Source of the DNA: Mytilus edulis
Taxonomy: Eukaryota > Mollusca > Bivalvia > Mytilida > Mytilidae
Length of the DNA stretch: 64,000 nucleotides
Direction: 5' to 3'
Assembly (NCBI RefSeq): GCF_963676685.1
Contig: NC_092355.1
Span: 77,343,176-77,407,175 of the forward strand
Numbering within the stretch: the first letter of the stretch is position 1; the number at the start of each line of letters is the position of its first letter. Below the pieces are notes generated by a model. That model did no database searches. It was not told where the DNA came from and was given only the letters and a program-made list of their open reading frames with translations. The translations under genes and the position numbers were made by a program. Positions 28,457 to 39,909 of this stretch are shown piece by piece.

Positions 28457-28940
28457 CACAGGCAAAATTTGCTCACGTGAATTTTACATGAATCTCACAT
28501 GAAATTCACGTGAAAAATTTCATGTGAGATTCACCTCAAACGAGCTCGTACATGAAACTCACATGAAAATTTTCATGTGAATTTCACGTGAATTGAGATT
28601 CACATGATTCTCACGTGAAAAATTTCACATGAATTTCACATGAACTTTTCCAAAAAAAAAAATTGGAATTTTTTATGATTTTACTTTAGTATGAAAATTT
28701 AGATGTTGTTTGAATGACTTTATTTCAAAAATTCATGTGAATTTCACGTGAACAAAATTCATGTGATTTTCATGTGAAAATCACGTGAGATTCACATGAG
28801 ATTAATGTGAAACTAACATAAACTGATTTCACGTGAGTTTCACGTATAAGCTCGTTTGAGGTGAAATTCATGTGAATTTCACGTGAGATTCACATGAATT
28901 TAAATTCACGTGAAATTCATGTGAATAAAATTTTCCTGTG
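28457..28940. mobile_element. MITE built of TTCACGTGAA / TTCATGTGAA motifs (484 bp)
   Basis: The termini CACAGG(C)AAAATTT and AAAATTTTCCTGTG are inverted repeats flanked on both sides by TA, indicating a TA target duplication. The interior is packed with near-palindromic motifs TTCACGTGAA, TTCATGTGAA and TTCACATGAA on both strands, plus a pair of inverted CTCAAACGAGCTCGT / GAGCTCGTTTGAGG-like blocks near 28536 and 28850. No coding content. Most likely a Tc1/mariner-mobilised MITE; it could also act as a cluster of E-box (CACGTG/CATGTG) sites. Confidence 0.8.
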
Positions 28941-29339
28941 TAGGGATATGTCAATCTTACTGCATTGTGTACCCCATTCCCTACATCATATCCTTGAAGA
29001 TTTACCTAAATTAATCAATTAAATTTATATTGCAAATATACTCAATTTTCAAATGATGTGTACATAGTGTAAATAAATTTTCCATGGTATCTATTCTAAA
29101 ATATCAATGATATAATATTTCAAATTGAAGTTATCGTCCTTTCTCCACAAATGTAATTTAAACAACTCTCGGACGCCATCACGAGTTGATTGACCGATAT
29201 GGAATATCCGTTTCACAGATGATATCGGATATGTTCCTTATGTCGTAACTACAATCCTGTTCCCTTTTCACGAATGTGACCTACCGAATTAGACTATTTA
29301 CCCCTATATATTTGTGACATTTTTACCTATTGATTTGTT

Positions 29340-29600
29340 TGTTTTGTTCACACATCGTTGTCAATATAATGGAATTTGATGAAACTGTCATACAAGTGAG
29401 AGGTTTAGCTAGCTTTAAAACTAGGTTCAATCCACCATTTTCAACATAAGAAAATGCCTGTACCAAGTCAGGAATATGACAGTTGTTATCCATTCGTTTG
29501 ATGTTTTTGAACGATTTTGACATTTGATTTGGGACTTTCCTTTTTAGAATTTTCCTCGGAGTTCATTATTTTTGTGTTTTTACTTTTTAGTATTGCTTTC
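29340..29600 (+). repeat. Dispersed repeat family D2, best copy
   Basis: ATGGAATTTGATGAAACTGT, CATACAAGTGAGAGGTTTAG, CTAGGTTCAATCCACCATTT and ATGCCTGTACCAAGTCAGGA are shared with four other places in the window. Confidence 0.68.
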
Positions 29601-29630
29601 CTATTATAGGAAATATAAAAGTTTGACTTA

Positions 29631-29805
29631 TTATATAAATAACACATAGCTGAGAGGGTGTTGTAGCAGTGTGCTTCCATGATGAAACATTGTCAGCTGA
29701 GGCGACTCCGTTGAGAGTATTTGTGATGTGATAGTAAGAGCATTTTGTCTCCCTCGTTTTATCCAATCAAAATCTGACATTTTGACATGAGGTATACTAT
29801 CCATA
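29631..29805. mobile_element. Palindrome-headed element, family F1 copy C (internally deleted)
   Basis: Starts AATAACACATAGCTGAGAGG GTG as copies A and B do, keeps the CATTGTCAGCTGAGGCGA loop segment, lacks the returning arm, and ends with the shared TCAAAATCTGACATTTTGAC. Confidence 0.65.
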
Positions 29806-30049
29806 GTATGTCATGTTGGCTGAATTTATACCATTAAATAATGTGCGTGTTTTTATTGGACAGTTGAATGTCATTCAGTGGTCTGCAGTTCCTAACATCT
29901 TTGACTATGGTGGATTGCATTTCCACTTTCATATATTAGTGGTAGTAAACAAACAGCGGTTAAAGAACATGGACAATATATCATTATCACAATAGACAAT
30001 ATGTCATTATCACAAACGTATTTATAACAATTGGAAAAAGCTCAATTTA

Positions 30050-30390
30050 GAAAAATAGATACTAGTAATGGAAATGAGGAATGTGTCAAAGAGTCATCGA
30101 CCCGACCAAACAGCAGGTAACAGACGAAGGCGAGAAAATCCCGCATCCAGAGGCGTGCTTCGGTTGCCCCCTAAACAAAAATGTAGTCTATAATGGACGT
30201 CATACTAAACTCCAATACATATTTACGAACTCAAATTTAAAAAACATACAAGACTAACAAAGGCCAGAGGCTCCTGACTGGGGACAAGCGCAAAAATGTG
30301 GCGGTGTTAAATATGTTTTCTGAAATCTCAACCCTCCCCTAGGCCTATACCTCTAGCCACTGTAACAACAGTTTTTACTTCATCCTATCA
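30050..30390 (-). mobile_element. 5'-truncated Penelope-type 3' tail
   Basis: GGAAATGAGGAATGTGTCAA, AGGCCAGAGGCTCCTGACTG and ...CTCAACCCTCCCCTAGGCCT are the reverse complement of the tail that follows the reverse transcriptase at 45349-46565 (46975-47290). No protein-coding part is left. Confidence 0.7.
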
Positions 30391-31400
30391 TTATGTTTAT
30401 TTCTAAAATTTTGGTTAAAATAAGGCAATTTCGTAAGAAGGATTTCTCTTTCTGTTTCATATTTATGACAATGCCAAATAAAGTGATTCTCATCTTCAAT
30501 TTTTATTGTGCGTACATCATGTACATACTTTACAAAATCTTCCATTTCTTACTATTTTGTTATATCTCCTTGGTCAAATAGGTTATAGGGGACTGGATTG
30601 ATAAAATTGATCTTTTATTTAATTTCACATTTCCAATGCATTGAAAGAACGGAACATATAACCTTCAACAATCAGTAAAACATATACCTTTATCATAGTA
30701 TATCTTTTATCGAAGAACAAAGCTTAACATATTTTGCACCCCAAAAAATGCAATACAACAGATAGATTCAAAATAGTACAATTAAAAGCGTGTATTTTAA
30801 GCGTTTTGTATCAAACATTTTCATATTAAATCTACAAAATACTAGATTATAGAAATAAGAACATATGGTGTGTGTGCCAATGAGACAACTCTCCATCCAA
30901 GTCGCAATATGCAAAAAGTAAACAACTATAGGATTGTTTGTTCTTGTACATCTTAAAATTTTATCAGAAACCAATTTGGTCAACACAAGACAATTTCCTA
31001 CTTGTTTCACAACCTCGCATTAGTACACACATATATGATACATGTGATATAAGTACATTGGTACACACACACTATTATAGCTTAAGTTTAGGATGACTCG
31101 ATTTCCTGCCATGTTATAACAAGGAAATCGGTAAAATGTCAACACCGTTGTTTGTCAATAAAGTGTATAATACGTTTAGAAAAATAAATTTTAATTCGTC
31201 AGTGACTTATTTGTTTTGATTGATTGTGGACGAAACTGACAATATATTCAGATAAACTTATGCATTATCAGTCAAAAAGGGATACGACTTTTGCCATGTA
31301 AATTGTCGAACAGCTGATTAATTCTTTGAGATGAAAAACATATCTAATGATATTTTAATAAGGAATACAATATTTCTTGACATTTGACAACAAGACACAT
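30391..31400. other. AT-rich intergenic stretch upstream of gene 2
   Basis: A D1-like scrap is visible at about 30865-30950 (GTGTGTGCCAATGAGACAAC). Otherwise no feature; the promoter of gene 2 should lie here, but no clear TATA/initiator pair could be fixed. Confidence 0.4.
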
Positions 31401-31419
31401 TTTATAAACACAAATCATA

Positions 31420-31779
31420 ATGACAAAAGATTATCTTGAGGCTCTAGTTGACATTACAAAGAAATTGAAAATCAGACCGCAAGTTGACTTACAACGCTTT
31501 ATCATCAATCCGACGGGGAGGATCAGAAAAGTTTCCAGTCATGCAGTACTAGATATCGTGGCTGACTCCCATGGGCGTATTCGTAGTGGCTCCATGGAGA
31601 GTACCAGTAAATCTTCTTCAGCTGGTTCCCTGGATAGCCCGTCCAGAATGCGTAGGATTTCTAGTCAGTCTGCACTAGCAGTTGTACAGGAACATGATAG
31701 TTGTTTTCATTCCACGTGTCTTGAAGCTTGTAAAAACATGACAATCTTAGAAAAGCTTCAATACGTAAGAAAATTACAG
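31420..31779 (+). CDS. Gene 2 exon 1
   Basis: Encodes MTKDYLEALVDITKKLKIRP through EKLQYVRKLQ. The duplicated basic-Ser motif lies here. The open frame continues only 11 codons past the donor, consistent with a real splice. Confidence 0.7.
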
Positions 31780-33340
31780 GTAATCTTAAATTGTGTCTGT
31801 ATTTTAAATTAGCATATCGGTTTTCAATTTTTTTCATTCTTCAATTTTTTAGACAGGTTTTTTTTTTCTGTTTTATATATATTTTGCTTATTAATCTCTA
31901 TGTTTATATATTGTAGCACCCAATAGCTCACTATTCAGTATATGTTAGCACCCCATTATTTTCAATTCTTTATTGATGGCTTCTCCCCCTCCTCTATTCA
32001 CTATTCTGTAGATTTTTACCTAATTTTCTATTTTCTTTTCCTCCTTAATCTGTTTTTTTTGGGTTCCTTATTTTCTATTATGTTAACCCCACATTGACCA
32101 TCATAATTTCCTGTGCAGCAGGAAATGCGAACTCTATAGAGTTCAAATTTGATGTTGTGTATGAGTGATGTATTATTGTTGTAATTTATCTCACCTTGAT
32201 TTCAAGTACTAGTATATCTCACCGCATATATCTTTCCTTAAACTCGAGTTTTCACGTTTGTACTTACTGTTCCTGTTTGCTCTATACTCTAAGAGAGAGA
32301 CGAAAGATACAAAAGGGACATTCAAACCTAATAGTCATACAATACGCTGATAACGCTGGCTAAGGAGAAAAAGACAAACAAACAACACAATTCAATAATA
32401 AAAAAACAAAACAAAACAAAGACAACTAAATATTGAGAAACACGAACCTCAACAAACATTGGGGGTTGTCTGAGGTGTTCCGGAAGCGTAGGAAGATCCT
32501 GCTACACATTTGGACAAGAAAACAATCATTTTGATTTTCTTTGGAAGGGATTTGTTCGAGGACCGTTTAGTCATTATGATCTTAATCCAATTGATTGCCT
32601 GCATTATGTGGAGCAGAAATAGATAGTTTATTCTAAGTTTTTACCAGACAATCATACTCATCTCGTTATTGCTCTTAAACTTAACGAAATTCACATAGAT
32701 GGAAACTTGTTAATGCATTCACTTAAGATTCTTTTGGCCTTTATGTTCAACTTTGTTGCATCATTTCGATACTCTCCCTTCCAAATACATAAATGTAAAT
32801 ATTCTGACAATATCCGTAGATTATACCTTCAGATGAAGATGACAATATGTATGTCATACACGGGGTTTGATATAGTGAAACATTTCCAAAACCAGTGTTA
32901 AAAAAATACTTTTACAGAAATAGAAGCTTTATAGTTAAAAATCAAATATACTAAACACAGCGATCGACGTAAAAATAATCATCTAGAAAAAGATAGCTTT
33001 TTAAATAGTTGTCGTGTAATCGTGTAATAAACGAATTCTCTAGTTACAACTTTAATTTTTATTTTAACATGAGTTTTTTGTTCTATTCCAGACTGAAATT
33101 CGACAACAAGATCAACTACTGGCGAAACAATTCCTTCAATTATACAAAGACATCCAGCAAGAGAAAGTCCGGAAGTCATGCATCCAGCATCAGGATCATT
33201 TAGACGCTTTATTTGATGACACAGTTGAAGAAAAAGAGACTCCAGTCATGTGTGACCAACCAGTCAAACGTAGAGCAAAGACACTTACATGCGGTGTTAC
33301 CCGGATGAACATTCGATCTCAAAGATTTTCATGCTCTTAG
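31420..33340 (+). CDS. Gene 2: two-exon gene, 202-residue protein of unknown function
   Basis: Exons 31420-31779 and 33092-33340 join in phase 0 (donor GTAATC, acceptor TTCTATTCCAG) to encode 202 residues. The ATG has A at -3, and an in-frame TAA lies 15 nt upstream, fixing the start if the first exon is not preceded by another. Residues about 34-85 are Ser/Arg-rich and contain a duplicated motif: RIRKVSSHAVLDIV and RMRRISSQSALAVV. From about residue 110 (EKLQYVRKLQ/TEIRQQDQLLAKQFLQLYKD) the sequence is helical and coiled-coil-like across the intron. The end (KRRAKTLTCGVTRM...) is basic. No family recognised. No signal peptide or membrane segment. Possibly a phosphorylated adaptor or cytoskeletal protein, but that is a guess from composition. 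Confidence 0.68.
31780..33091 (+). other. Gene 2 intron
   Basis: T-rich 31860-32110 with repeated (C/T)TATT...TTCTATT runs, then a D3 repeat at 32290-32520; nothing else recognised. The open frame at 32707-32901 lacks any domain. Confidence 0.55.
32285..32530 (+). repeat. Dispersed repeat family D3
   Basis: AGAGAGACGAAAGATACAAA, ...ACGCTGATAACGCTGGCTAA and ...GTGTTCCGGAAGCGTAGGAA GATCCTGC match 34350-34560 and the reverse complement of 23545-23760. Confidence 0.62.
33092..33340 (+). CDS. Gene 2 exon 2
   Basis: Encodes TEIRQQDQLLAKQFLQLYKD, then IQQEKVRKSCIQHQDHLDAL, an acidic patch FDDTVEEKE and a basic end, then TAG. The heptad-like helix continues directly from exon 1. No AATAAA hexamer was seen within the next 300 bp. 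Confidence 0.68.
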   Translation, partial: TEIRQQDQLLAKQFLQLYKDIQQEKVRKSCIQHQDHLDALFDDTVEEKETPVMCDQPVKRRAKTLTCGVTRMNIRSQRFSCS

Positions 33341-33960
33341 AAATACTCGTGAAATCAAATCACAGCCTCTAAAAAAGACTACAAAGATTATATATTCGAT
33401 TTAAATTTACTGACACAACTAACCATATCATTTGCTCTGTACTAGTTATGTTAAAGTGGCCGGGAGAATGTACCGGTACTTGATGTATTTGTTAACAAAT
33501 GTAAATATGTTGATAAAACGTTTTGAAGATCAGAAAAAAAGTTCATTCAAATCTGTTATTTTTTTTATTATTATTGTTATTTTTTAATCTATACGATTTA
33601 TTTGTATCTGATTGAGTTAAAACCATTTATAAGTCTGTTATGACCTTCAATGCTGTCTATATATAATAAGGAGGTGTATTATGTATTCGAATGAGACAAC
33701 TGTTATTTAAGGAACGACAGTTTACCATATGGTTTCATCACAGATAAAAACCATAACGAAAAGTCATCTTCAAAAGGATATTACAAAATGTGAAACAATT
33801 CAAAAGAAAAAAAAGCTGCCTGATATTTAGGAACGATAAAAAAAAATAGACAGCAACCCATAACAACCACTGAATGATAGACTCCTGGCTTTAATTTTTT
33901 GGAAAATTATCATCAAGATATCAAACAGTTAATGTTAATGAATTTATCAATTCGATTGAT
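33341..33960. other. Downstream flank of gene 2
   Basis: AT-rich; a degraded D1-like patch is visible at 33685-33900 (AATGAGACAACTGTTATTTA...). No gene. Confidence 0.45.
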
Positions 33961-33964
33961 TCTT

Positions 33965-34320
33965 AATGAATGGCTATTATCTATTTTGAATTTATTGAAC
34001 CATAAAACTAATTTTTGACTCTTCACATTGAATAATCCGCGAAGCGGATTATGTAAAATGTGAAGAGTCAAAAATTAGTTTTATGGTTCAATAAAATCAA
34101 AATAAATTATTGCCATTCATTATAAATAAATTTCTATCAAAAATAAGGCTCAAAGAACTTTTTATATTATTTATATTAATAATAACAACGTACACACATG
34201 TTGGCGTATGAATACAAAACGTCAGAGTGGGCGTGTCGCCATCAAAATTGACAACATATAAAACTAATAATTTTAACCAATCAGAAGACAGTAAAAACAC
34301 CAAATTTATTTATATAACAA
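33965..34320. mobile_element. Palindrome-headed element, family F2
   Basis: Arms 33965-34040 and 34044-34121 pair over about 75 bp (left arm end TGACTCTTCACATTGAATAA, tip TCCGCGAAGCGGA). The remaining about 200 bp ends with TTTTAACCAATCAGAAGACA. The sequence is unrelated to F1, but the layout (long palindrome first, then a tail with CCAAT) is the same. No coding content. Confidence 0.68.
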
Positions 34321-34349
34321 TAAAGGAAAATAAATATGCTACGGAAAGA

Positions 34350-34585
34350 GAGGTGATGGATACCAAAGGAATATTCAAACTCATAAGTTGGAAATAAGCT
34401 GACACCGCCATGGCTAAAAAAAAAAGACAAACAGACAAACAACAATAAACAAAATCAAAAATATAAAACTAAAGAATGAACAACACGAACACCCCTCCCT
34501 CCTAATAATCGGGGACCGGGGAGTGATCTCATGTGGTACGGAAGGGTAAGCAGATCCCGCCCAAGTGTGGATCCGGAGTGCATAG
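34350..34585 (+). repeat. Dispersed repeat family D3
   Basis: GAGAGGTGATGGATACCAAA, ...AAGCTGACACCGCCATGGCT and ...GGTACGGAAGGGTAAGCAGA TCC match other D3 copies. The minus-strand 86-aa frame is a by-product. Confidence 0.6.
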
Positions 34586-34969
34586 ATAAAACCTTTGATG
34601 CCGAAACGTACACATATGAAGTCAAGTAGAAACTTTACATTTGGAAATATCTTATCATAGTTCTTTAAAACCACTATTCAATTAAGTAAGAAAACTTTTG
34701 TTTAATAATATTATGTGGAAGCGGATGGTAAAGCGTCTTTAATTCATAACTGTCAACATTATTGAGAGCACATCAAAATCCGCAATTTAGTTGTGTGTTT
34801 TTTTTAATTCCACTTTCATAACTTATCTACAATAAAAAGTCATTCGTGTACATAGTATTTTATAGTGCATGTACTATGAAAAATAGAAGGGAAAATACTG
34901 ATTTACCATTGGACGAGAATGGGTGAGTATGTTCTTATAGCAGGATATTTAAAAATCAATGCCATTGGA

Positions 34970-35130
34970 ACTATTACCACATCTTCCTATATCCATTATA
35001 GGTCAAGGTACGGTGTTCATCACGGACTCTTGGCTCGCACCTAACAGCAAGCTATAAAGGTCCTCAAAAATGTCTAGTATATCATAATTCAAACGGGAAA
35101 ACCAAAGGTCTAGTTTATATAAAAAACGAG
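34970..35130 (+). repeat. Dispersed repeat, D1-like variant
   Basis: TATAGGTCAAGGTACGGTGT, GGCTCGCACCTAACAGCAAG and CTATAAAGGTCCTCAAAAAT match 48990-49060 and 54245-54320 rather than the main D1 type. Confidence 0.55.
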
Positions 35131-35173
35131 AAAGCACTAAAAATTGATAACACAACTAACAATAATGGACCAT

Positions 35174-35420
35174 AATTTAAATATAGAAAAAGGCAGACAT
35201 TCTAATATTCCTTGAGAGCAGAGGTTATGTCTTAAATGTCAAACATTAGAAAACAAAAAACATTTTATAGAAGATTGTAAATTAAATATGGAACTAAGAA
35301 ACAACTTTTTTTTAACAATTTGGATTTTTAATTTTTCTGTTAAAGATTTATCTGATGAAGAAAAGTTGATTTCTTAACTCAATCCATCAACACCATTACA
35401 AGTAAATAACTTGAGGTCCT
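35174..35420 (+). pseudogene. LINE ORF2 C-terminal fragment
   Basis: Forward translation gives NLNIEKGRHSNIP*EQRLCL, then KCQTLENKKHFIEDCKLNME. The GRH...CxxC...HF...C pattern matches the C-terminal CCHC-type end of the LINE fragment at 43687-44508 (IETGRHERI... CLYCN... HFLLECP). It has an in-frame stop where W is expected and further stops downstream, so it is dead. Only this end of the element is left. Confidence 0.65.
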
Positions 35421-35443
35421 AGGCCTAAAACAACAGTTCATTT

Positions 35444-35568
35444 GAACTGCGGACAGGGCACACTAGACTGTTTACTGTTAGAACTGAGGACAGGGCACAC
35501 TAGACTGTTTACTGTTAGAACTGAGGACAGGGGACGCTAGACTATTTGCTGTTAGAACTGAGGACAGG
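35444..35568. repeat. 37-bp tandem array, left part
   Basis: Units begin GAACTG(A/C)GGACAGGGCACA at 35444, 35481, 35518 and 35555, spaced exactly 37 bp. The fourth is cut after 14 bp by the transposon at 35569; its other 23 bp resume at 37665. Confidence 0.92.
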
Positions 35569-37661
35569 AACGTTGTGCACGATGTTCCTACAACACGACG
35601 TTACACTAAAAATGCGGCGTCAAAGAGGGTTTTTGACTTTGATTAATTTTTGCAAGTTTTATTCGGTTTTTTTTATATGTTGTTGGTTGATTCTGGTTCT
35701 GTTCTTTTTGTGATATCATTTTATCATAAATTACATCAAGTTGTGGAAATCGATTTAATGATGTTTACCTTTTAAGTTATTTCACCTAAAAATGCCGTGC
35801 TTACTGTCGCAAGTAATGTAGGAAGGAAAAATTGGACGGAAGTACATGTATACGGTTTCCATAAATAATGTGCAAAACTTTTATCATAGGATGTTTAACT
35901 TTCATGGTGCATATCATCTGTTATTGTAAAATTTCTATATCTTAATTCAACCCCAATACAAATATATCTGACACTCTGCAAGTAAATCGAAACATTTTTT
36001 AACCTTGATTAATTTGAATAAAATTATATTTTCCTTGGCACATAATTTGTCGAAATACACCCCTTCAATTTCTTGAATCTTGGCTTGAGAATTATTTTCC
36101 AAGTCTTCTAAAGTTGCTTGCTTAAATTGTTTAACTTCTGATATACATTTTAAAATATAGTAATCTACTCCTGAATTGTCCGTAAAAACGGCTAATATAA
36201 ATAGATCCCGGGTTTTATTAATTCAATGAAACGGTTTTCGTCGCTGTTTTGGATTTGTCTTTCAATTACCTCAATTTCATGCACAAGTTAATATTGACGA
36301 AAAGTTCCGGCTTCGCTAGTACATGTAGTACAGGAATTACTTTCAGTTATGACATGAATAGCAGGACAAATTGCGAAGTAAAACATTCCTTGGACTTGTA
36401 TTAAGTCTTTTAATATAATTGGTGAATGCACCTTACTGAAGTGACGACTTTAAATGATCTATTTCGTAGTCCTTCCGCAACTTAAATTAAAATTCGCATT
36501 TTACATTTAGAGGATTGTCTTGGTGTTTCCAATTTGTCTTTGCAAAAGTTGAACGAAGTTCATGTAATGAGATTTAATTTCCCTTTTCATGATTCTTTTA
36601 AATAAATCGATAAAAGCTATAAACGATCAATAAAAATTGCAAAATTTAACCTGTGTCGAATCTATGTCCCGGCCGGACGGAGTCTATACATGTAGCAACA
36701 ATCACTATTCTTTTTTTTTTCGGCAGCCATCAACATCTTTTTCCAAATTTCACCAAATGATTTGTTTTAATTATCATGAACATTTAATTGAAACTTTAGG
36801 ACATGTAACGTCGGAAATTAGCGTTTTTTCGGATTTTTAGACGTTTTTAGACGTTTGGACAAAATGGCTACCGTTTTGTAATGTGTTGAAAAAATTTATC
36901 CTTTAAGACCCAAATATGTAGTTCATAAGAAAAGAATTTTGGCATTTTGTACTCTTCGTGTATCTAACTTTTGTTTTGATTTATTATAAATAACTTATTG
37001 AAATATTAGTTAAAAAATACGCGTTAACTGCTTTGAAAAATGAAATATCAACTTGGACAAAATGGCTACCGCTTGAAAAACGACTGTGTAGAGAAGATTT
37101 TATAAAATCTGCAATATTTGAACTCACGAACAATGATGCAAATATTTGTACTTTTGGTAGATGTTATTATTGTCTTACTCTTTTTATTCGTTTTCCGCTA
37201 TATCTACTTATAAAATTCACTTTCAGTCGTTAAGTTACCGAAAAACGTCGTTGGACATTTTTCTTATTCCAGCTTAATATGCGGCCACCGAGTCAAATCT
37301 AATTTGGCAAAATAACGGCTTTAACGCCACAAAGAACCGACACATGCCGTTGTTCCTGACAAGTTTCCGGAAGATCAGAGAATAAGAAATATGATCACTA
37401 TACATAAGAGTCAAAACAAGTTTTCATAAATGTAACGTTGGACATCCGTTTTTTTCACATAACTTTGTTATTTTAATCCTCAAATATACTAGATATTACT
37501 TAGTATATGATCAAGAGCTATAAAAACATAATTTAAAACATATATTGAATTTGTTTTAATAGTGGTTCGTGTTTGCTAACATTTTTATTTTGTTTTGCGG
37601 AGGAAATTTCGAAGATTGTGTTACAAATCCTAGGGGTTGTAGGAACAGCGTGCGTAACGTT
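35569..37661. mobile_element. 2.09 kb non-autonomous DNA transposon with 26-bp terminal inverted repeats
   Basis: Left terminus 35569-35594 (AACGTTGTGCACGATGTTCC...) and right terminus 37636-37661 are inverted repeats matching at 23 of 26 positions. The trinucleotide AGG is duplicated on both sides (35566-35568 and 37662-37664). Removing the element and one AGG restores a perfect 37-bp unit, which proves the boundaries. The interior has no frame above 67 codons and no transposase motif, so it is mobilised in trans. Superfamily is not assigned: a 3-bp duplication fits PIF/Harbinger, but AGG is not the usual TWA. Confidence 0.88.
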
Positions 37662-37855
37662 AGGGCACACTAGACTGTTTACTGTTAGAACTGAGGACAG
37701 GGGACGCTAGACTATTATTGCTAGAACTGAGGACAGGGCACACTAGACTGTTTACTGTTAGAACTGAGGACAGGGCACACTAGACTGTTTACTGTTAGAA
37801 CTGAGGACAGGGCACACTGGACTGTTTACTGTCAGAACTGAGAACAGGGTGTGGC
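37662..37855. repeat. 37-bp tandem array, right part
   Basis: Resumes the unit interrupted at 35568 and continues for about five units to 37855, with variants GGGGACGCTAGACTAT and CACTGGACTG. Same orientation as the left part. Confidence 0.9.
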
Positions 37856-37929
37856 AGAGTCATATTTGATTGATATATTAAAATATGATATTGTTGATTA
37901 TTAATTTTATTGCAGTGTTTGATAGTTTA

Positions 37930-38000
37930 GTTACTCATTGTTTCTATTTCTAGCACTATAGTTCTACAATTACAAAAAGAAGCATTCAATTCTTAAATGT
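37930..38000. repeat. Fragment of palindrome-headed family F4
   Basis: ATTACAAAAAGAAGCATTCA ATTCTTAAA matches the right arm of the palindrome at 54999-55160 (TTACAAAAAGAAGCATTCAA). Confidence 0.5.
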
Positions 38001-38735
38001 TATTAGGTGTCTGTTTATTATAATTTTTTTCAGAGATGGTCAAAAGTTTTCAGAAATTCAGTCCAGGCAATTATTGTAAAGAGTAACATTACTTAGACCT
38101 ATAATATAACATAATAAAGTAATATTACAGCTTTATGTAATATAAAGTCTATATTACAAAAAGACGTAATAATCAATATTACGAAAAGATGTAATATAGT
38201 TTTGCTGAATTACGAATATAAGTAATATAAGTTATGACGACCATTTTAGTAAAATTCGACATCATTGCTACTGACCTCAAGTAGCTTTTCTGAAAGAGAA
38301 ATGATCAACTTTCAGTTTAGCATTTGCCAAAAAATATACATTTTACCGCATAAAAGGTTTAAATACAAAATAAACGCTTTTCCGACATGTCATTCACTTA
38401 AAGTCGTAGTTTTTGACATAATGCGTTTCAATACAGTCTTCAAAGTAATTTCTGTCGGAAGAAACATATTTTAGCTTTTCAGAAAGGTATCATGTGTAAG
38501 GATTTTAATAATAGCATAGCGTCGAAAAATGTTTAAAGAAACCCGTGTACCAAAATAAAACAATATTTCAGCGGAGATAACTCTTGGTTACTTAGAATGT
38601 GGTATAAGATGGATTTTGGTTGTTTCCCTTAAAATTATTAAACTACAACAATTTTACTGAAATATACTATGTCGTGGCAGGAATCTTTTTATTTTACGAT
38701 AACTTTTGGATGAATTTATGAAGTTTTATATATAT
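38001..38735. other. AT-rich stretch
   Basis: A run of TAATATTAC/GTAATATA-like repeats at 38090-38230 (for example ACATAATAAAGTAATATTAC and AAGACGTAATAATCAATATT) is the only structure. No gene. Confidence 0.45.
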
Positions 38736-38739
38736 TATC

Positions 38740-39435
38740 AGATTATTACATGGCATTTTTCATATCGCATGTATTATCAGCCCTAGGTTCTATATCAGCC
38801 CAAGAGCCGCATGGCTCGAGGGTTGATATTGACCGAGGGCTGATAATACATGCGATATGAAAAATGACATGTTATGATCTTTTAATCATATGCTTCAACA
38901 GTAAAGAAAAATAACAGATTCATATAATGATCCTTTTAGAAAAGAAGTTCAAAGAGTGAAAAGTTCAGGGACGTCGGACCCAAATTTTGGTACATTCGAT
39001 ATGAGTCTTTCTAACATATGCCTCAACAGAGAAAAAAAAACATTTTAACATGGACGAATCGAAAAAAAAAAATAATTCAACAATATACATAATGAACATT
39101 GTTTGGAAAAGTCAACCTTTTTTAAAATAACTTTCTAAATTATGTTTGAAACTTTTAAAAAATGCATTTATTAAATAAATTTTTTTTTTTTTTTTTTTTT
39201 CTTTTTTTTTTTTTTATATTATTTTACACAATATATTTTTCAGTATCCAAATAATTGTTTTGTACACTACTTTGTAATGTTTTTAACTGAAAACGTAGTA
39301 TTGAGGTGTATTTTCCGGAATTTGCCGAGTATCACCGGAATGCCATGTGATAACGTTACGGAAAGGCATGTGATAACAATCGAAGCATGTGATAAACTTT
39401 TCATATCAGCCCGCTAAGCACTAATTGGAAAAAAT
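38740..39435. mobile_element. Palindrome-headed element, family F3
   Basis: Arms 38749-38784 and 38836-38871 are inverted repeats with the motif TTTTCATATCGCATGTATTA TCAGCCC. The tail carries three copies of GCATGTGATAA at about 39342, 39366 and 39385 and an end with TCATATCAGCCCGC near 39402, matching the arm. It contains a poly-T tract at 39181-39217. No coding content. Confidence 0.65.
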
Positions 39436-39909
39436 ATGAAATATACGTTAATTTAATGCTATTATCATACGGTAAAATTCATATGTTATTTAGTCTAAGT
39501 ATATGATAAATTTATATATTTATGATATTTGAAAATGTTCAAATATCAATAAATCGAACTAGATTTCCATGTAAATGAAGTAAACTCCGCTCAAAGAGGT
39601 GGGTGGGTAAGGTATTTGAATTGTCTGTGAGTTCGTCCATCCGTCTGTCCGTCGTAGCTGGTATGGTGTCTCATTTTTACTTCGGATTTCTTCCAATTAA
39701 TTGATAAGGTTACTGGTACATCTTAGTTAGAATGATTTCAGTATTTTGTTATAAAAAAAACACCCATACAACCACGAGGCATATCATATCGCATGATAGG
39801 ACACGCCACCATTTTAGTTAAGCTTGGGGTAGTCATTTTTAACGATGCATTTTTTTTTTAATATAATCAAATATAAAAATTATATTTTAATTCTTCTTCA
39901 ATAGATCTA

